Shown here one piece after another: positions 1 to 5,845 of a stretch of 5,845 nt of DNA. Below the pieces are notes generated by a model. The model made no database searches and was not told the origin of the DNA. It saw only the letters and a list, made by a program, of their open reading frames with translations. A program made the translations under genes and the position numbers. The stretch comes from Phycisphaeraceae bacterium (GTDB lineage Bacteria; Planctomycetota; Phycisphaerae; Phycisphaerales; UBA1924): assembly GCA_009827215.1 (NCBI GenBank), contig WUAJ01000155.1:1-5845 (forward strand), written 5' to 3'. How positions within the stretch are numbered: position 1 is the stretch's first letter; each line of letters begins with the position of its first letter.

Positions 1-1
1 G

Positions 2-1495
2 CTCGGGATCCAATGGGACGACGGACCAGAGCTGGATTACCACGGCTCAACCTTCGGTGGAGACTCCCGCAGCGTCGGGCCATACTACCAAGCGAAGCGA
101 ATCGACCTCTACAACGACGCGATCAACAAACTCATCGAAGAAGACAAAGCGTACCCCGCGTTCGAGACTCCCGAAGAACTGGAAGAGAAGCGCAAGGAAG
201 CGATCGCTGCCAAGCAAGGGTACAAGTACGACCGCGCCGCGCTGGATATCCCACGCGAGGAGCGCATGCAACGACTCGCTGACGGCGAGGCGCATGTCGT
301 CCGCTTCAAGATGCCCGACGAACCGATCACCGTCAACGACGAAATCCTCGGCGAGGTCACCATCAAGCCCGACGAGTTCGACGATTTCATCATCCGCAAA
401 CGCGACGGCTTCCCGACCTACCACCTTGCCGTGACCGTGGACGACGCGATGATGGGGGTGACGCATGTCCTGCGTGGACAGGAGCACCTCATCAATACGC
501 CGCGTCATGTGGCGCTGCAATCCGCTCTGGGATATCCGCACCCTGTGTATGGACATATGCCGCTGATCTTTAATCCTGATGGATCGAAGATGTCCAAGCG
601 GGATAAGGACAAAGCCGCGAAGAAGGCATCCAAAGATGCAGGTCTGTCAAGCTCCCCAATCGAGGGACTCAGCGATGCGGACTTCGCGGAATGGCTGAAA
701 AACAAAACAAGTCAGCTGGAATCCAGCACGCTCATGCAACTCGCGGAGCATCTCCAGATCAATCTTCCTGAGATCGATGTCGAGGACTTCCGCCGCGCTG
801 GATACCTCCCATGCGCCCTCAACAACTACCTCGCACTGCTCGGCTGGAACCCAAAGACCAAGAACGAAGACGGAACCGATCTCGAACGCTTCGACATGGA
901 CTACCTCGCGTCGCACTTCGCGATGTCGGGGATGGGCAAGGGGCAATCCAAGTTCGATCGCGTCAAGCTCCTGAGTTTCAATGCCGACACCATCGCGGCC
1001 CTCTCCAACGAGGACTTCGCAAAGTATTGGCACCAGTGGGCGACCACCTACGACCCGTCGCTCGCGAGTCGCTTCAGCGAATCGGACATGGTCGAGCTCG
1101 CACCAGCCGTCAAGACACGGAGCAAAACCCTCGCCGACGGCAAGGGCGTCATCGGATTCGCGTTCATCGACGACGACGCGATCGAGTTCGACGGCAAAGC
1201 GGTCCACAAAGCACTCATCAAAGGCGACCACAAGGGACTCGAACTCCTCAAAGCATTCCGCGATGATCTGCATGCGTTTGACGATTTCTCCGCCGCGTCG
1301 ATCGAGGCGAAGGTTGCTTCGTTTGCGGAAACCCACGATGTCGGCATGGGGAAGATCGCACAACCGATCCGCGTCGCGGTGACCGGAGCCGGCGTCTCCC
1401 CGCCGCTCGGACAGACGCTTGCGATCCTCGGGAAAGACGCGGTGCTCAAGCGGATTGATCGGTGTGTTGAAGTAGCCTCTTCCGAGGGAGTATGA
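2..1495 (+). CDS. gltX: Glutamyl-tRNA synthetase, 5'-truncated by window edge
   Basis: This cytoplasmic class I aminoacyl-tRNA synthetase joins glutamate to tRNA-Glu using ATP. The reading frame is open from base 2, so the start and the HIGH motif lie upstream; 497 residues remain. Visible family landmarks are LGIQWDDGP (2-28) followed by GPYYQAKR, the GFPTYHLAVTVDD block (407-445), RGQEH (473-487), and the KMSKR ATP-binding loop (587-601). GYLPCALNNYLALLGW follows, then a helical anticodon-binding C-terminal domain ending in a normal RVAVTG...SPPLGQTLAILG segment. The stretch after KAYPAF (from about 146) has no cysteines where E. coli GluRS holds zinc, so this is a zinc-less form. About 54 extra residues lie between KMSKR and GYLP compared with E. 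coli, making the full protein unusually long, perhaps 560-575 residues. Identity is secure; discriminating versus non-discriminating specificity cannot be read here, although glnS nearby fits a discriminating enzyme. Confidence 0.97.
   Translation, partial: LGIQWDDGPELDYHGSTFGGDSRSVGPYYQAKRIDLYNDAINKLIEEDKAYPAFETPEELEEKRKEAIAAKQGYKYDRAALDIPREERMQRLADGEAHVVRFKMPDEPITVNDEILGEVTIKPDEFDDFIIRKRDGFPTYHLAVTVDDAMMGVTHVLRGQEHLINTPRHVALQSALGYPHPVYGHMPLIFNPDGSKMSKRDKDKAAKKASKDAGLSSSPIEGLSDADFAEWLKNKTSQLESSTLMQLAEHLQINLPEIDVEDFRRAGYLPCALNNYLALLGWNPKTKNEDGTDLERFDMDYLASHFAMSGMGKGQSKFDRVKLLSFNADTIAALSNEDFAKYWHQWATTYDPSLASRFSESDMVELAPAVKTRSKTLADGKGVIGFAFIDDDAIEFDGKAVHKALIKGDHKGLELLKAFRDDLHAFDDFSAASIEAKVASFAETHDVGMGKIAQPIRVAVTGAGVSPPLGQTLAILGKDAVLKRIDRCVEVASSEGV
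1484..1490 (+). promoter_or_regulatory. Ribosome binding site for the membrane zinc-ribbon gene
   Basis: GAGGGAG lies inside the last codons of gltX, nine bases before the ATG at 1500. It is a strong Shine-Dalgarno match at good spacing and supports that start. Its position within gltX suggests translation of the two genes is coupled. Confidence 0.7.
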
Positions 1496-1499
1496 AGTA

Positions 1500-1943
1500 A
1501 TGGATCGAGAGAAAATCATCATCATGATCGATCGCTTAGTGGATCAGCAAGATGGTGATTTGGAACCTTTCAAGAGATTTCTTTCGGTCCGGAAGGCAAA
1601 GCAAAGCACAGCTACTCCGTCAGCAATTTGGCTTCCGTTGGTCAGTGCATTTACTCTGCTGCTTATATATGTTGAGCTTCAGTATCTTGATAGTGGGTTC
1701 GCATTGCGTAACTGGATTCTATTCACAGCCATTGGTCTGGAACTTCTCATTGCTGCCTGGGTACTGCATCACTTTGGTCGAAAGGGTAAGCCAAGTAATC
1801 ACTACTCAAAATATGGGATGCGTTACTCTTGTGTGAACTGCCAAAGTGAGCTAGATAAAACGGAGTCCGTTTTAGGAGCAGAGGTGTGGGTGGGTCCAAT
1901 GGAGTGTCCTCAGTGTGGCTACTCATATCCAGCTGTCGAATAG
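1500..1943 (+). CDS. Hypothetical two-helix membrane protein with C-terminal zinc ribbon
   Basis: I do not recognise this 147-residue protein. The N-terminal ~40 residues are polar and end in a basic patch (RKAK, 31-34). Two hydrophobic segments follow at about 42-60 and 72-91, the second followed by HHFGRKGK. Basic residues flank both helices on the outer sides of the hairpin, so by the positive-inside rule both termini should face the cytoplasm. The tail carries CVNC (C111, C114) and CPQCG (C136, C139), the paired CxxC pattern of a zinc ribbon, which could bind metal, protein or nucleic acid. There is no signal peptide with a cleavage site. The start at 1500 has a good ribosome binding site and lies four bases after the gltX stop. 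Base composition is odd: I count about 46% G+C (203 of 443 bases), against about 58% in sampled neighbouring rows, with many A/T-ending codons. This could mean recent acquisition, weak selection or a lineage-specific gene. It is probably a real gene; its function is unknown. Confidence 0.8.
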   Translation: MDREKIIIMIDRLVDQQDGDLEPFKRFLSVRKAKQSTATPSAIWLPLVSAFTLLLIYVELQYLDSGFALRNWILFTAIGLELLIAAWVLHHFGRKGKPSNHYSKYGMRYSCVNCQSELDKTESVLGAEVWVGPMECPQCGYSYPAVE

Positions 1944-1947
1944 GGGA
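1942..1947 (+). promoter_or_regulatory. Ribosome binding site deciding the SDR start
   Basis: AGGGGA overlaps the TAG stop of the upstream gene (1941-1943) and sits three to four bases before the ATG at 1951. Spacing is short but usable. It favours 1951 over the in-frame ATG at 1915, which lies inside the preceding gene. Confidence 0.55.
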
Positions 1948-1950
1948 TCG

Positions 1951-2871
1951 ATGAAAGAAAAAGAGGCCAAACCAATCATCCTCGCAGGCGGCACCGGGTT
2001 CCTCGGCATGAACCTCGCCCGCGCCTTGGTCGCTCAAGATCGCGCCGTTGTCATCCTCTCGCGATCCCAGCCCGAATCAGGCCCGTGGACATGGGCACAG
2101 TGGAACGGCCAATCCCAATCCAACTGGTCAAAGCACATCGACGGCGCCCAAGCGATCGTCAACTTCTCTGGGAAGTCCATCGACTGCTATCCGAATGACG
2201 AGAACCGGAAGCTGATCCTCAGCTCTCGCGTGGATCCGATCCGCGCTCTGGGTGAAGCGATCAACAACACCCCGAATCCGCCATCGACCTGGGTCCAGCT
2301 CAGCGCCGTCGGGATCTACGGCAACACCACCAACCAATGCACCGAATCCACCCCCGCAGGTGACGGATTCCTGCCGGACGTCTGCACGCAGTGGGAAGCC
2401 GCGTTCAGTCAATCGTGTCCGGAGTCGCTGCGAGCCGTGACGCTCCGCGCCGGAGTCGTGCTGGGAAGGAACGACGGCGCGTTCCCGCTGCTCCGCAAAC
2501 TCGCGAAGTTCGGATTCGGAGGAGCCGCGGGAAATGGCAAGCAAGGCATGTCATGGATCCACGAGGACGACATGACGAGCATCCTCCTGCGAGCGATCGA
2601 CGACGACTCCATGCAAGGCACCTACAACGCGTGCGCCCCCAATCCCCAATCCAATCGCGATTTCATGAAGACGCTCCGCAAAGCCGTAGGGATGCCGTTC
2701 GGACCACCCGCGCCAGCGTTCGCCGTGCGTCTCGGAGCACGCTTTGTGCTCAAGACCAACCCCGATCTGGTCCTCGAAGGGCAATACGCGATCCCGGAGC
2801 GAATAAACCAAGCGGGATTCGAGTTTGACCATCCCTGTCTCGAAGACGCGCTTCGAGATTTGTGCAAGTGA
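1951..2871 (+). CDS. TIGR01777/YfcH family epimerase-like protein (SDR39U1 type)
   Basis: This 306-residue soluble protein belongs to the atypical extended short-chain dehydrogenases, typified by E. coli YfcH. The family binds NAD(P), but its physiological substrate is not established. The Rossmann dinucleotide-binding motif GGTGFLG is at residues 13-19. It is followed by family blocks NFSGKSI (71-77), SRV (92-94), SAVGIYG (118-124), WEAAF (148-152), LRAGVVLG (165-172) and SWIHEDD (201-207). A C-terminal DUF1731 domain follows at about 255-302, with NPDLVLEGQYAIPERINQAGF as its core. The classical YxxxK catalytic pair is not evident; W148-E149 stands where it would be expected, as I recall for YfcH itself. 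Length matches the family. I chose 1951 because the residues upstream overlap the preceding gene and align with nothing in the family, and a ribosome binding site lies just before it. The gene sits seven bases after the zinc-ribbon gene and 12 before the OYE gene, so it is likely co-transcribed. Confidence 0.92.
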   Translation: MKEKEAKPIILAGGTGFLGMNLARALVAQDRAVVILSRSQPESGPWTWAQWNGQSQSNWSKHIDGAQAIVNFSGKSIDCYPNDENRKLILSSRVDPIRALGEAINNTPNPPSTWVQLSAVGIYGNTTNQCTESTPAGDGFLPDVCTQWEAAFSQSCPESLRAVTLRAGVVLGRNDGAFPLLRKLAKFGFGGAAGNGKQGMSWIHEDDMTSILLRAIDDDSMQGTYNACAPNPQSNRDFMKTLRKAVGMPFGPPAPAFAVRLGARFVLKTNPDLVLEGQYAIPERINQAGFEFDHPCLEDALRDLCK

Positions 2872-2873
2872 GG
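2868..2873 (+). promoter_or_regulatory. Ribosome binding site for the OYE gene
   Basis: GTGAGG spans the TGA stop of the SDR gene (2869-2871) and lies ten bases before the ATG at 2884. The match is moderate. Overlap with the upstream stop again suggests translational coupling. Confidence 0.5.
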
Positions 2874-2883
2874 ATCAAACCCG

Positions 2884-3999
2884 ATGACCAGTCCAGACTC
2901 CGTGTTGCTCTCCCCGATTGACTCGTACGCCAACCGTGTATGGATGGCGCCGCTCACACGCTCGCGTTCCTCGATGCCCGGCAATGTCCCCAACGAACTC
3001 ATGGCGACCTATTACGAGCAGCGTGCCAGCAGCGGACTCATCATTGCTGAAGCGACCCCGATCTCCCCGATGGCGCACGGCTACTACGCGACCCCCGGCA
3101 TCCACAGCGACGAACAGGTCGCGGGATGGAAGCTCGTCACCGATCGAGTACATTCTAAAGGAGGCAAAATCTTCCTCCAGCTCTGGCACGTCGGACGCGT
3201 TTCCCACAGCGTGCTGCTCCCTGACAACCAGCAGCCCGTCAGCTCGACCGATGTGATCTCGCAGTCCAAGACCTACATCGACCATTCGATGGAGCGCCAC
3301 GACAATACTCCGCCGCGAGCTCTGGAGACCGACGAGATCCCTGGGATTGTGCAAGAGTTCGTTGATGCGACCCATCGCGCTAAAGCCGCGGGATTCGATG
3401 GCGTCGAGATCCACGGCGCCAACTCCTACCTCCTCGATCAGTTCACACGCGACGGGGTCAACAACCGCACCGATCAATACGGCGGTTCGCTCGAGAACCG
3501 TCTCCGCTTCCCGCTCATGGTCGCCAAAGCCGTGGTCGAAACGTGGGGCGACCCATCGGGAGTGGGGTATCGGATCTCGCCGCTGAGCGAGCACAAGGAT
3601 GTCCGCGACTCAGACCCCGAAGCGACTTTTTCCGCGCTGGCGCGAGGATTGGGTGAGCTCAAGCTCGAGTACCTCCATGCTGTGGAGACCTGGGATCGAT
3701 CCGAGCTTGATCCGCGCGTCGAGCAGGTCATCCCGGCGATCGTCAAGTCCTTCAAAGACGCCGGAGGAAAGCATTACATCGGGAACGGCGACTACTCCCC
3801 TGAGCAAGCCGAATCCGCAATCGACTCAGGTTGGTGCGACGCCGTCGCGTTTGGTCGTCCCTGGATCCCCAACCCCGACCTCCCGGCACGCATCGCCAAC
3901 GACGGCCCGTACCGAACCCCGACCCCAGAGACCTTCTACGGCGGAGGTCCAGAGGGATACACCGAGTTCGCGCCGCTCGAAGAAGCGTCCACAAACTGA
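2884..3999 (+). CDS. Old Yellow Enzyme family NAD(P)H:flavin oxidoreductase, NemA-like
   Basis: This 371-residue FMN-dependent TIM-barrel enzyme would take electrons from NAD(P)H and reduce activated C=C bonds or nitro compounds; the family includes N-ethylmaleimide reductase NemA and other xenobiotic or electrophile reductases. The N-terminal FMN segment NRVWMAPLTRSRS (17-29) includes T25. IIAEATPISP (53-62) and GIHSDEQV (72-79) follow, then FLQLWHVGR (97-105) with Q99. HGANSYLLDQF (177-187) supplies the substrate-binding pair H177 and N180 and the proton-donor tyrosine Y182. NNRTDQYGGSLENR (193-206) is diagnostic, R229 matches the conserved GxRxSP arginine, and AFGRPWIPNPDLP (322-334) holds the phosphate-binding R325. 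The tail FYGGGPEGYT (351-360) is typical of NemA-like members. Length is close to the ~365 residues of NemA. All key residues seem intact, so it should be active; its natural substrate cannot be read from sequence. It is a likely member of the operon running from gltX. Confidence 0.95.
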   Translation: MTSPDSVLLSPIDSYANRVWMAPLTRSRSSMPGNVPNELMATYYEQRASSGLIIAEATPISPMAHGYYATPGIHSDEQVAGWKLVTDRVHSKGGKIFLQLWHVGRVSHSVLLPDNQQPVSSTDVISQSKTYIDHSMERHDNTPPRALETDEIPGIVQEFVDATHRAKAAGFDGVEIHGANSYLLDQFTRDGVNNRTDQYGGSLENRLRFPLMVAKAVVETWGDPSGVGYRISPLSEHKDVRDSDPEATFSALARGLGELKLEYLHAVETWDRSELDPRVEQVIPAIVKSFKDAGGKHYIGNGDYSPEQAESAIDSGWCDAVAFGRPWIPNPDLPARIANDGPYRTPTPETFYGGGPEGYTEFAPLEEASTN

Positions 4000-4002
4000 G
4001 CA

Positions 4003-4014
4003 ATTCCGCGGAAT
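4003..4014. promoter_or_regulatory. Perfect 12-bp palindrome upstream of glnS (possible operator)
   Basis: ATTCCGCGGAAT is an exact inverted repeat with no loop, four bases after the OYE stop and 50 bases before glnS. With no loop it is not a terminator. A dimeric repressor could bind it, and it would fall between the -35 and -10 positions of the weak promoter suggested below. Role as an operator is inference; a 12-bp palindrome can also arise by chance. Confidence 0.3.
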
Positions 4015-4022
4015 CCCTGGCT

Positions 4023-4028
4023 TACACT
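4023..4028 (+). promoter_or_regulatory. Weak -10-like hexamer, possible glnS promoter
   Basis: TACACT matches the bacterial -10 consensus TATAAT at four of six positions, including the key first, second and last bases. No convincing TTGACA-like -35 lies 16-18 bases upstream. If used, transcription would begin near 4035, giving a leader of about 30 bases. The 65-base gap is the longest between genes here, which makes a separate glnS promoter plausible but unproven. Confidence 0.2.
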
Positions 4029-4036
4029 CTTGGGTG

Positions 4037-4050
4037 CCTGCAGACGCAGG
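4037..4050 (+). other. Short hairpin in the glnS leader
   Basis: CCTGC and GCAGG form a perfect five-base-pair stem around the loop AGAC, ending three bases before the GGAG ribosome binding site. No U-run follows, so it is not a terminator. It might stabilise the leader or influence initiation, but so short a stem can be coincidental. Confidence 0.3.
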
Positions 4051-4053
4051 ACC

Positions 4054-4057
4054 GGAG
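4054..4057 (+). promoter_or_regulatory. Ribosome binding site for glnS
   Basis: GGAG lies seven bases before the ATG at 4065, ideal spacing. It supports this start over an in-frame ATG at 3831 that lies inside the OYE gene and would add 78 arginine-rich residues unlike any GlnRS N-terminus. Confidence 0.65.
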
Positions 4058-4064
4058 CAAAGCC

Positions 4065-5816
4065 ATGACCGAAGCCGTGCAGCAGCGACATTTCATCCAG
4101 CAGATCATCGACTCGGACATCGAGTCAGGGAAGTGGGGGACGCCCGGAGATCGCTCTGTCGTCACGACCCGATTCCCACCCGAACCCAATGGGTATCTGC
4201 ACATCGGACACGCGAAAGCGATTTTCATCTGCCACGGTCTAGCGCGTGAGTTTGGTGGTCGATTCAATCTCCGCTTCGATGACACGAACCCCGCTGCTGA
4301 GGAAGCTGAGTTTGTTGAATCCATCACGCACGATATCCATTGGCTCGGAGCCCACTGGGACGGCGATGTGCTGTTTGCGTCCGACTACTTCGACAAGATG
4401 CACGGCTGGGCCGTGGACCTGATCAACAAAGGGCTCGCATATGTGGACGAGTCCACTCCAGAACAAATCCGCGAGATGCGTGGATCGACCGAGGTTCCCG
4501 GAACCAACTCGCCGTTCCGTGATCGTCCGATCAGCGAATCGCTCGACCTCTTCGACCAGATGACCCACGGCAAGATCGAGAACGGCAAGATGGTCCTGCG
4601 CGCCAAGATCGACATGGCGCACTCAAACATGAACATGCGCGATCCCGTGATGTACCGCGTCGTCAACACGCCGCACCACCGCACAGGGGACAAGTGGCAC
4701 ATCTACCCAATGTACGACTGGGCGCACGGCTTGGAAGACTCCATCGAAGGCGTCACCCATTCATTGTGTTCACTCGAGTTCGAGGATCATCGCCCGCTCT
4801 ACAACTGGTTCATCGACGCGATCAACAAGGACCGCGACAACCCGATCCATCATCCGCAGCAGATCGAGTTCTCGCGTCTCGCGATCAGCTACACAAACAT
4901 GTCCAAGCGCTACATGCGCCAGGTCGTCGAAGAAAACATCGTGATGGGATGGGACGATCCGCGCATGATCACCCTCGCGGGATTCCGCCGGCGCGGATTC
5001 ACCCCCGAATCCATCCACGACTTCGTGACAGGCGTCGGCGTGACCAAGTTCAACGCCATGATGGACATGGGACGACTCGAGGGCGCCCTTCGCGACGACC
5101 TGAACAAACGCGCCCCGCGCCGCATGGCGGTGCTCGATCCGATCAAGCTCGTCATCACCAACTGGGGTGACGGCGGAGATGAATCACGAGTAGAAATGAT
5201 GGATGTCATCAACAACCCCGAGGACGACTCTGCAGAAACTCGCCAAGTCCCGTTCGGGAAGGAACTCTGGATCGAGCGCGAGGATTTCATGATCGATCCT
5301 CCGAAGAAGTTCTTCCGCTTGGGACCCGATCGCGAGGTCCGTCTCCGCTGCGGATACTGGGTCAGGTGCCACGACTACACGCAGGACAGCGAAGGTAACA
5401 TCACCGAGGTCCACTGCACCTACGACCCGACCACTCGCGGCGGCAACAACCCACCCGCAGACGAAGAGGGCAATGTCCGAAAGGTCAAAGGCACGCTCCA
5501 CTGGGTCTACGCCGGGGATTGTGTTGACGCGGAGATCCGTCTCTTCGATCGCTTGTACAAAGCCGAGAAGCCCGGCAAAGCAACGGGCAACCACCTCGAC
5601 GATCTCAACGAGCACTCGCTGGAGATCAGTAACCGCGCCAAGGTCGAGCGATCACTGCTCAATAAAACACCCGACGAGCCCGAGTGGAGCGACGGCATCC
5701 GTCGCTTCCAGTTCGAGCGCACCGGGTATTTTTGCATCGATCGCGAGTCCTGCAACGACAAGCTCGTCTTCAACCGGACCGCGACCCTGCGGGATTCGTG
5801 GGCAAAGCAGCGCTAA
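4065..5816 (+). CDS. glnS: Glutaminyl-tRNA synthetase
   Basis: This cytoplasmic class I synthetase attaches glutamine directly to tRNA-Gln with ATP. At 583 residues it is slightly longer than the 554-residue E. coli enzyme. The GlnRS signature TRFPPEPNGYLHIGHAK spans 35-51, with the HIGH motif at 46-49. NLRFDDTNP (68-76), ESITHDIHWLG (85-95), LINKGLAYVDE (119-129), TPEQIRE (131-137) and LRAKIDM (178-184) follow. KWHIYPMYDWAH (210-221), THSLCSLEFEDHR (231-243) and the MSKR loop (279-282) complete the catalytic core. GWDDPRM (295-301) and GFRRRG (306-311) lead to the two beta-barrel anticodon-binding domains from about 355. These include VLDPIKLVI (356-364), RQVPFGKELWIER (393-405), KVKGTLHWV (473-481) and the closing FNRTATLRDSWAK (569-581). 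Small length differences from E. coli occur near 253-262 and in the C-terminal half. Bacterial GlnRS is generally thought to derive from eukaryotes by transfer. The gene is complete, with a good ribosome binding site. Confidence 0.98.
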   Translation: MTEAVQQRHFIQQIIDSDIESGKWGTPGDRSVVTTRFPPEPNGYLHIGHAKAIFICHGLAREFGGRFNLRFDDTNPAAEEAEFVESITHDIHWLGAHWDGDVLFASDYFDKMHGWAVDLINKGLAYVDESTPEQIREMRGSTEVPGTNSPFRDRPISESLDLFDQMTHGKIENGKMVLRAKIDMAHSNMNMRDPVMYRVVNTPHHRTGDKWHIYPMYDWAHGLEDSIEGVTHSLCSLEFEDHRPLYNWFIDAINKDRDNPIHHPQQIEFSRLAISYTNMSKRYMRQVVEENIVMGWDDPRMITLAGFRRRGFTPESIHDFVTGVGVTKFNAMMDMGRLEGALRDDLNKRAPRRMAVLDPIKLVITNWGDGGDESRVEMMDVINNPEDDSAETRQVPFGKELWIEREDFMIDPPKKFFRLGPDREVRLRCGYWVRCHDYTQDSEGNITEVHCTYDPTTRGGNNPPADEEGNVRKVKGTLHWVYAGDCVDAEIRLFDRLYKAEKPGKATGNHLDDLNEHSLEISNRAKVERSLLNKTPDEPEWSDGIRRFQFERTGYFCIDRESCNDKLVFNRTATLRDSWAKQR

Positions 5817-5845
5817 GCCAATCTCCAATCAGCCGACATCGGACC
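5817..5845. other. 3' edge after glnS, nothing recognised
   Basis: These 29 bases follow the glnS stop. I see no hairpin with a T-run, no ribosome binding site and no start codon, so transcription may continue beyond the window. Confidence 0.6.

Noticed and set aside
647..1525. Long open frame on the minus strand (292 residues) opposite gltX
   Set aside because: It is antisense to well-conserved GluRS sequence, its protein resembles no family I know, and such frames are common opposite codon-biased GC-rich genes.
1552..1836. Alternative plus-strand frame (94 residues) inside the zinc-ribbon gene
   Set aside because: It has no good ribosome binding site and no domain, while the overlapping frame has paired CxxC motifs, two clean helices and a strong site.
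1915..1950. Earlier in-frame ATG for the SDR gene
   Set aside because: It lies inside the zinc-ribbon gene and adds 12 residues with no family match; the ATG at 1951 has its own ribosome binding site.
2875..3594. Minus-strand open frame (239 residues) opposite the OYE gene
   Set aside because: The plus strand encodes intact OYE motifs throughout; the antisense protein has no recognisable domain.
3831..4064. In-frame upstream extension of glnS from an ATG at 3831
   Set aside because: It overlaps the OYE coding region, gives an arginine-rich stretch unlike GlnRS, and the ATG at 4065 has a well-placed GGAG.
4000..4064. Possible terminator between the OYE gene and glnS
   Set aside because: The palindrome has no loop and the small hairpin has no following T-run.
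119..4450. Similar stretches in gltX (near 119-160) and glnS (near 4417-4450), both reading INK...AY
   Set aside because: These reflect the common ancestry of GluRS and GlnRS catalytic domains, not a DNA repeat.

Overview
This window is a compact, entirely plus-strand bacterial gene cluster of five genes. In order they are: a 5'-truncated glutamyl-tRNA synthetase (gltX); a small unrecognised membrane protein with a zinc ribbon; a TIGR01777/YfcH-type (SDR39U1) nucleotide-sugar-epimerase-like protein; an Old Yellow Enzyme family flavin oxidoreductase (NemA-like); and a complete glutaminyl-tRNA synthetase (glnS). No RNA gene, mobile element, CRISPR array or phage feature was seen.

Host: the GluRS carries a long insertion directly after the KMSKR loop, a form I associate with Planctomycetota (perhaps Phycisphaerae). 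G+C is moderate, about 58% in rows I counted. Together with a GlnRS of the bacterial/eukaryotic type, this makes a planctomycete-like bacterium my best guess. This is inference from memory of protein families, not a search result.

Layout: gltX (2-1495), membrane zinc-ribbon gene (1500-1943), SDR (1951-2871) and OYE (2884-3999) follow each other with gaps of 4, 7 and 12 bases. Each of the three internal ribosome binding sites lies in or across the end of the preceding gene, so this is very probably one transcript with translational coupling. A 65-base gap (4000-4064) then precedes glnS (4065-5816). It contains a perfect 12-bp palindrome, a weak -10-like hexamer and a small hairpin just before the ribosome binding site, so glnS may have its own promoter. 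The last 29 bases hold nothing recognisable.

Function: the two synthetases charge tRNA-Glu and tRNA-Gln with their cognate amino acids, so direct glutaminylation is available in this organism. The SDR and OYE genes encode soluble nucleotide- or flavin-dependent oxidoreductases of broad or unknown substrate, and no shared pathway with the synthetases is evident. The oddest gene is the membrane zinc-ribbon protein, which is about 46% G+C and so clearly AT-richer than its neighbours. Overall this looks like ordinary chromosomal housekeeping sequence with a few points worth checking, not a clear new system.
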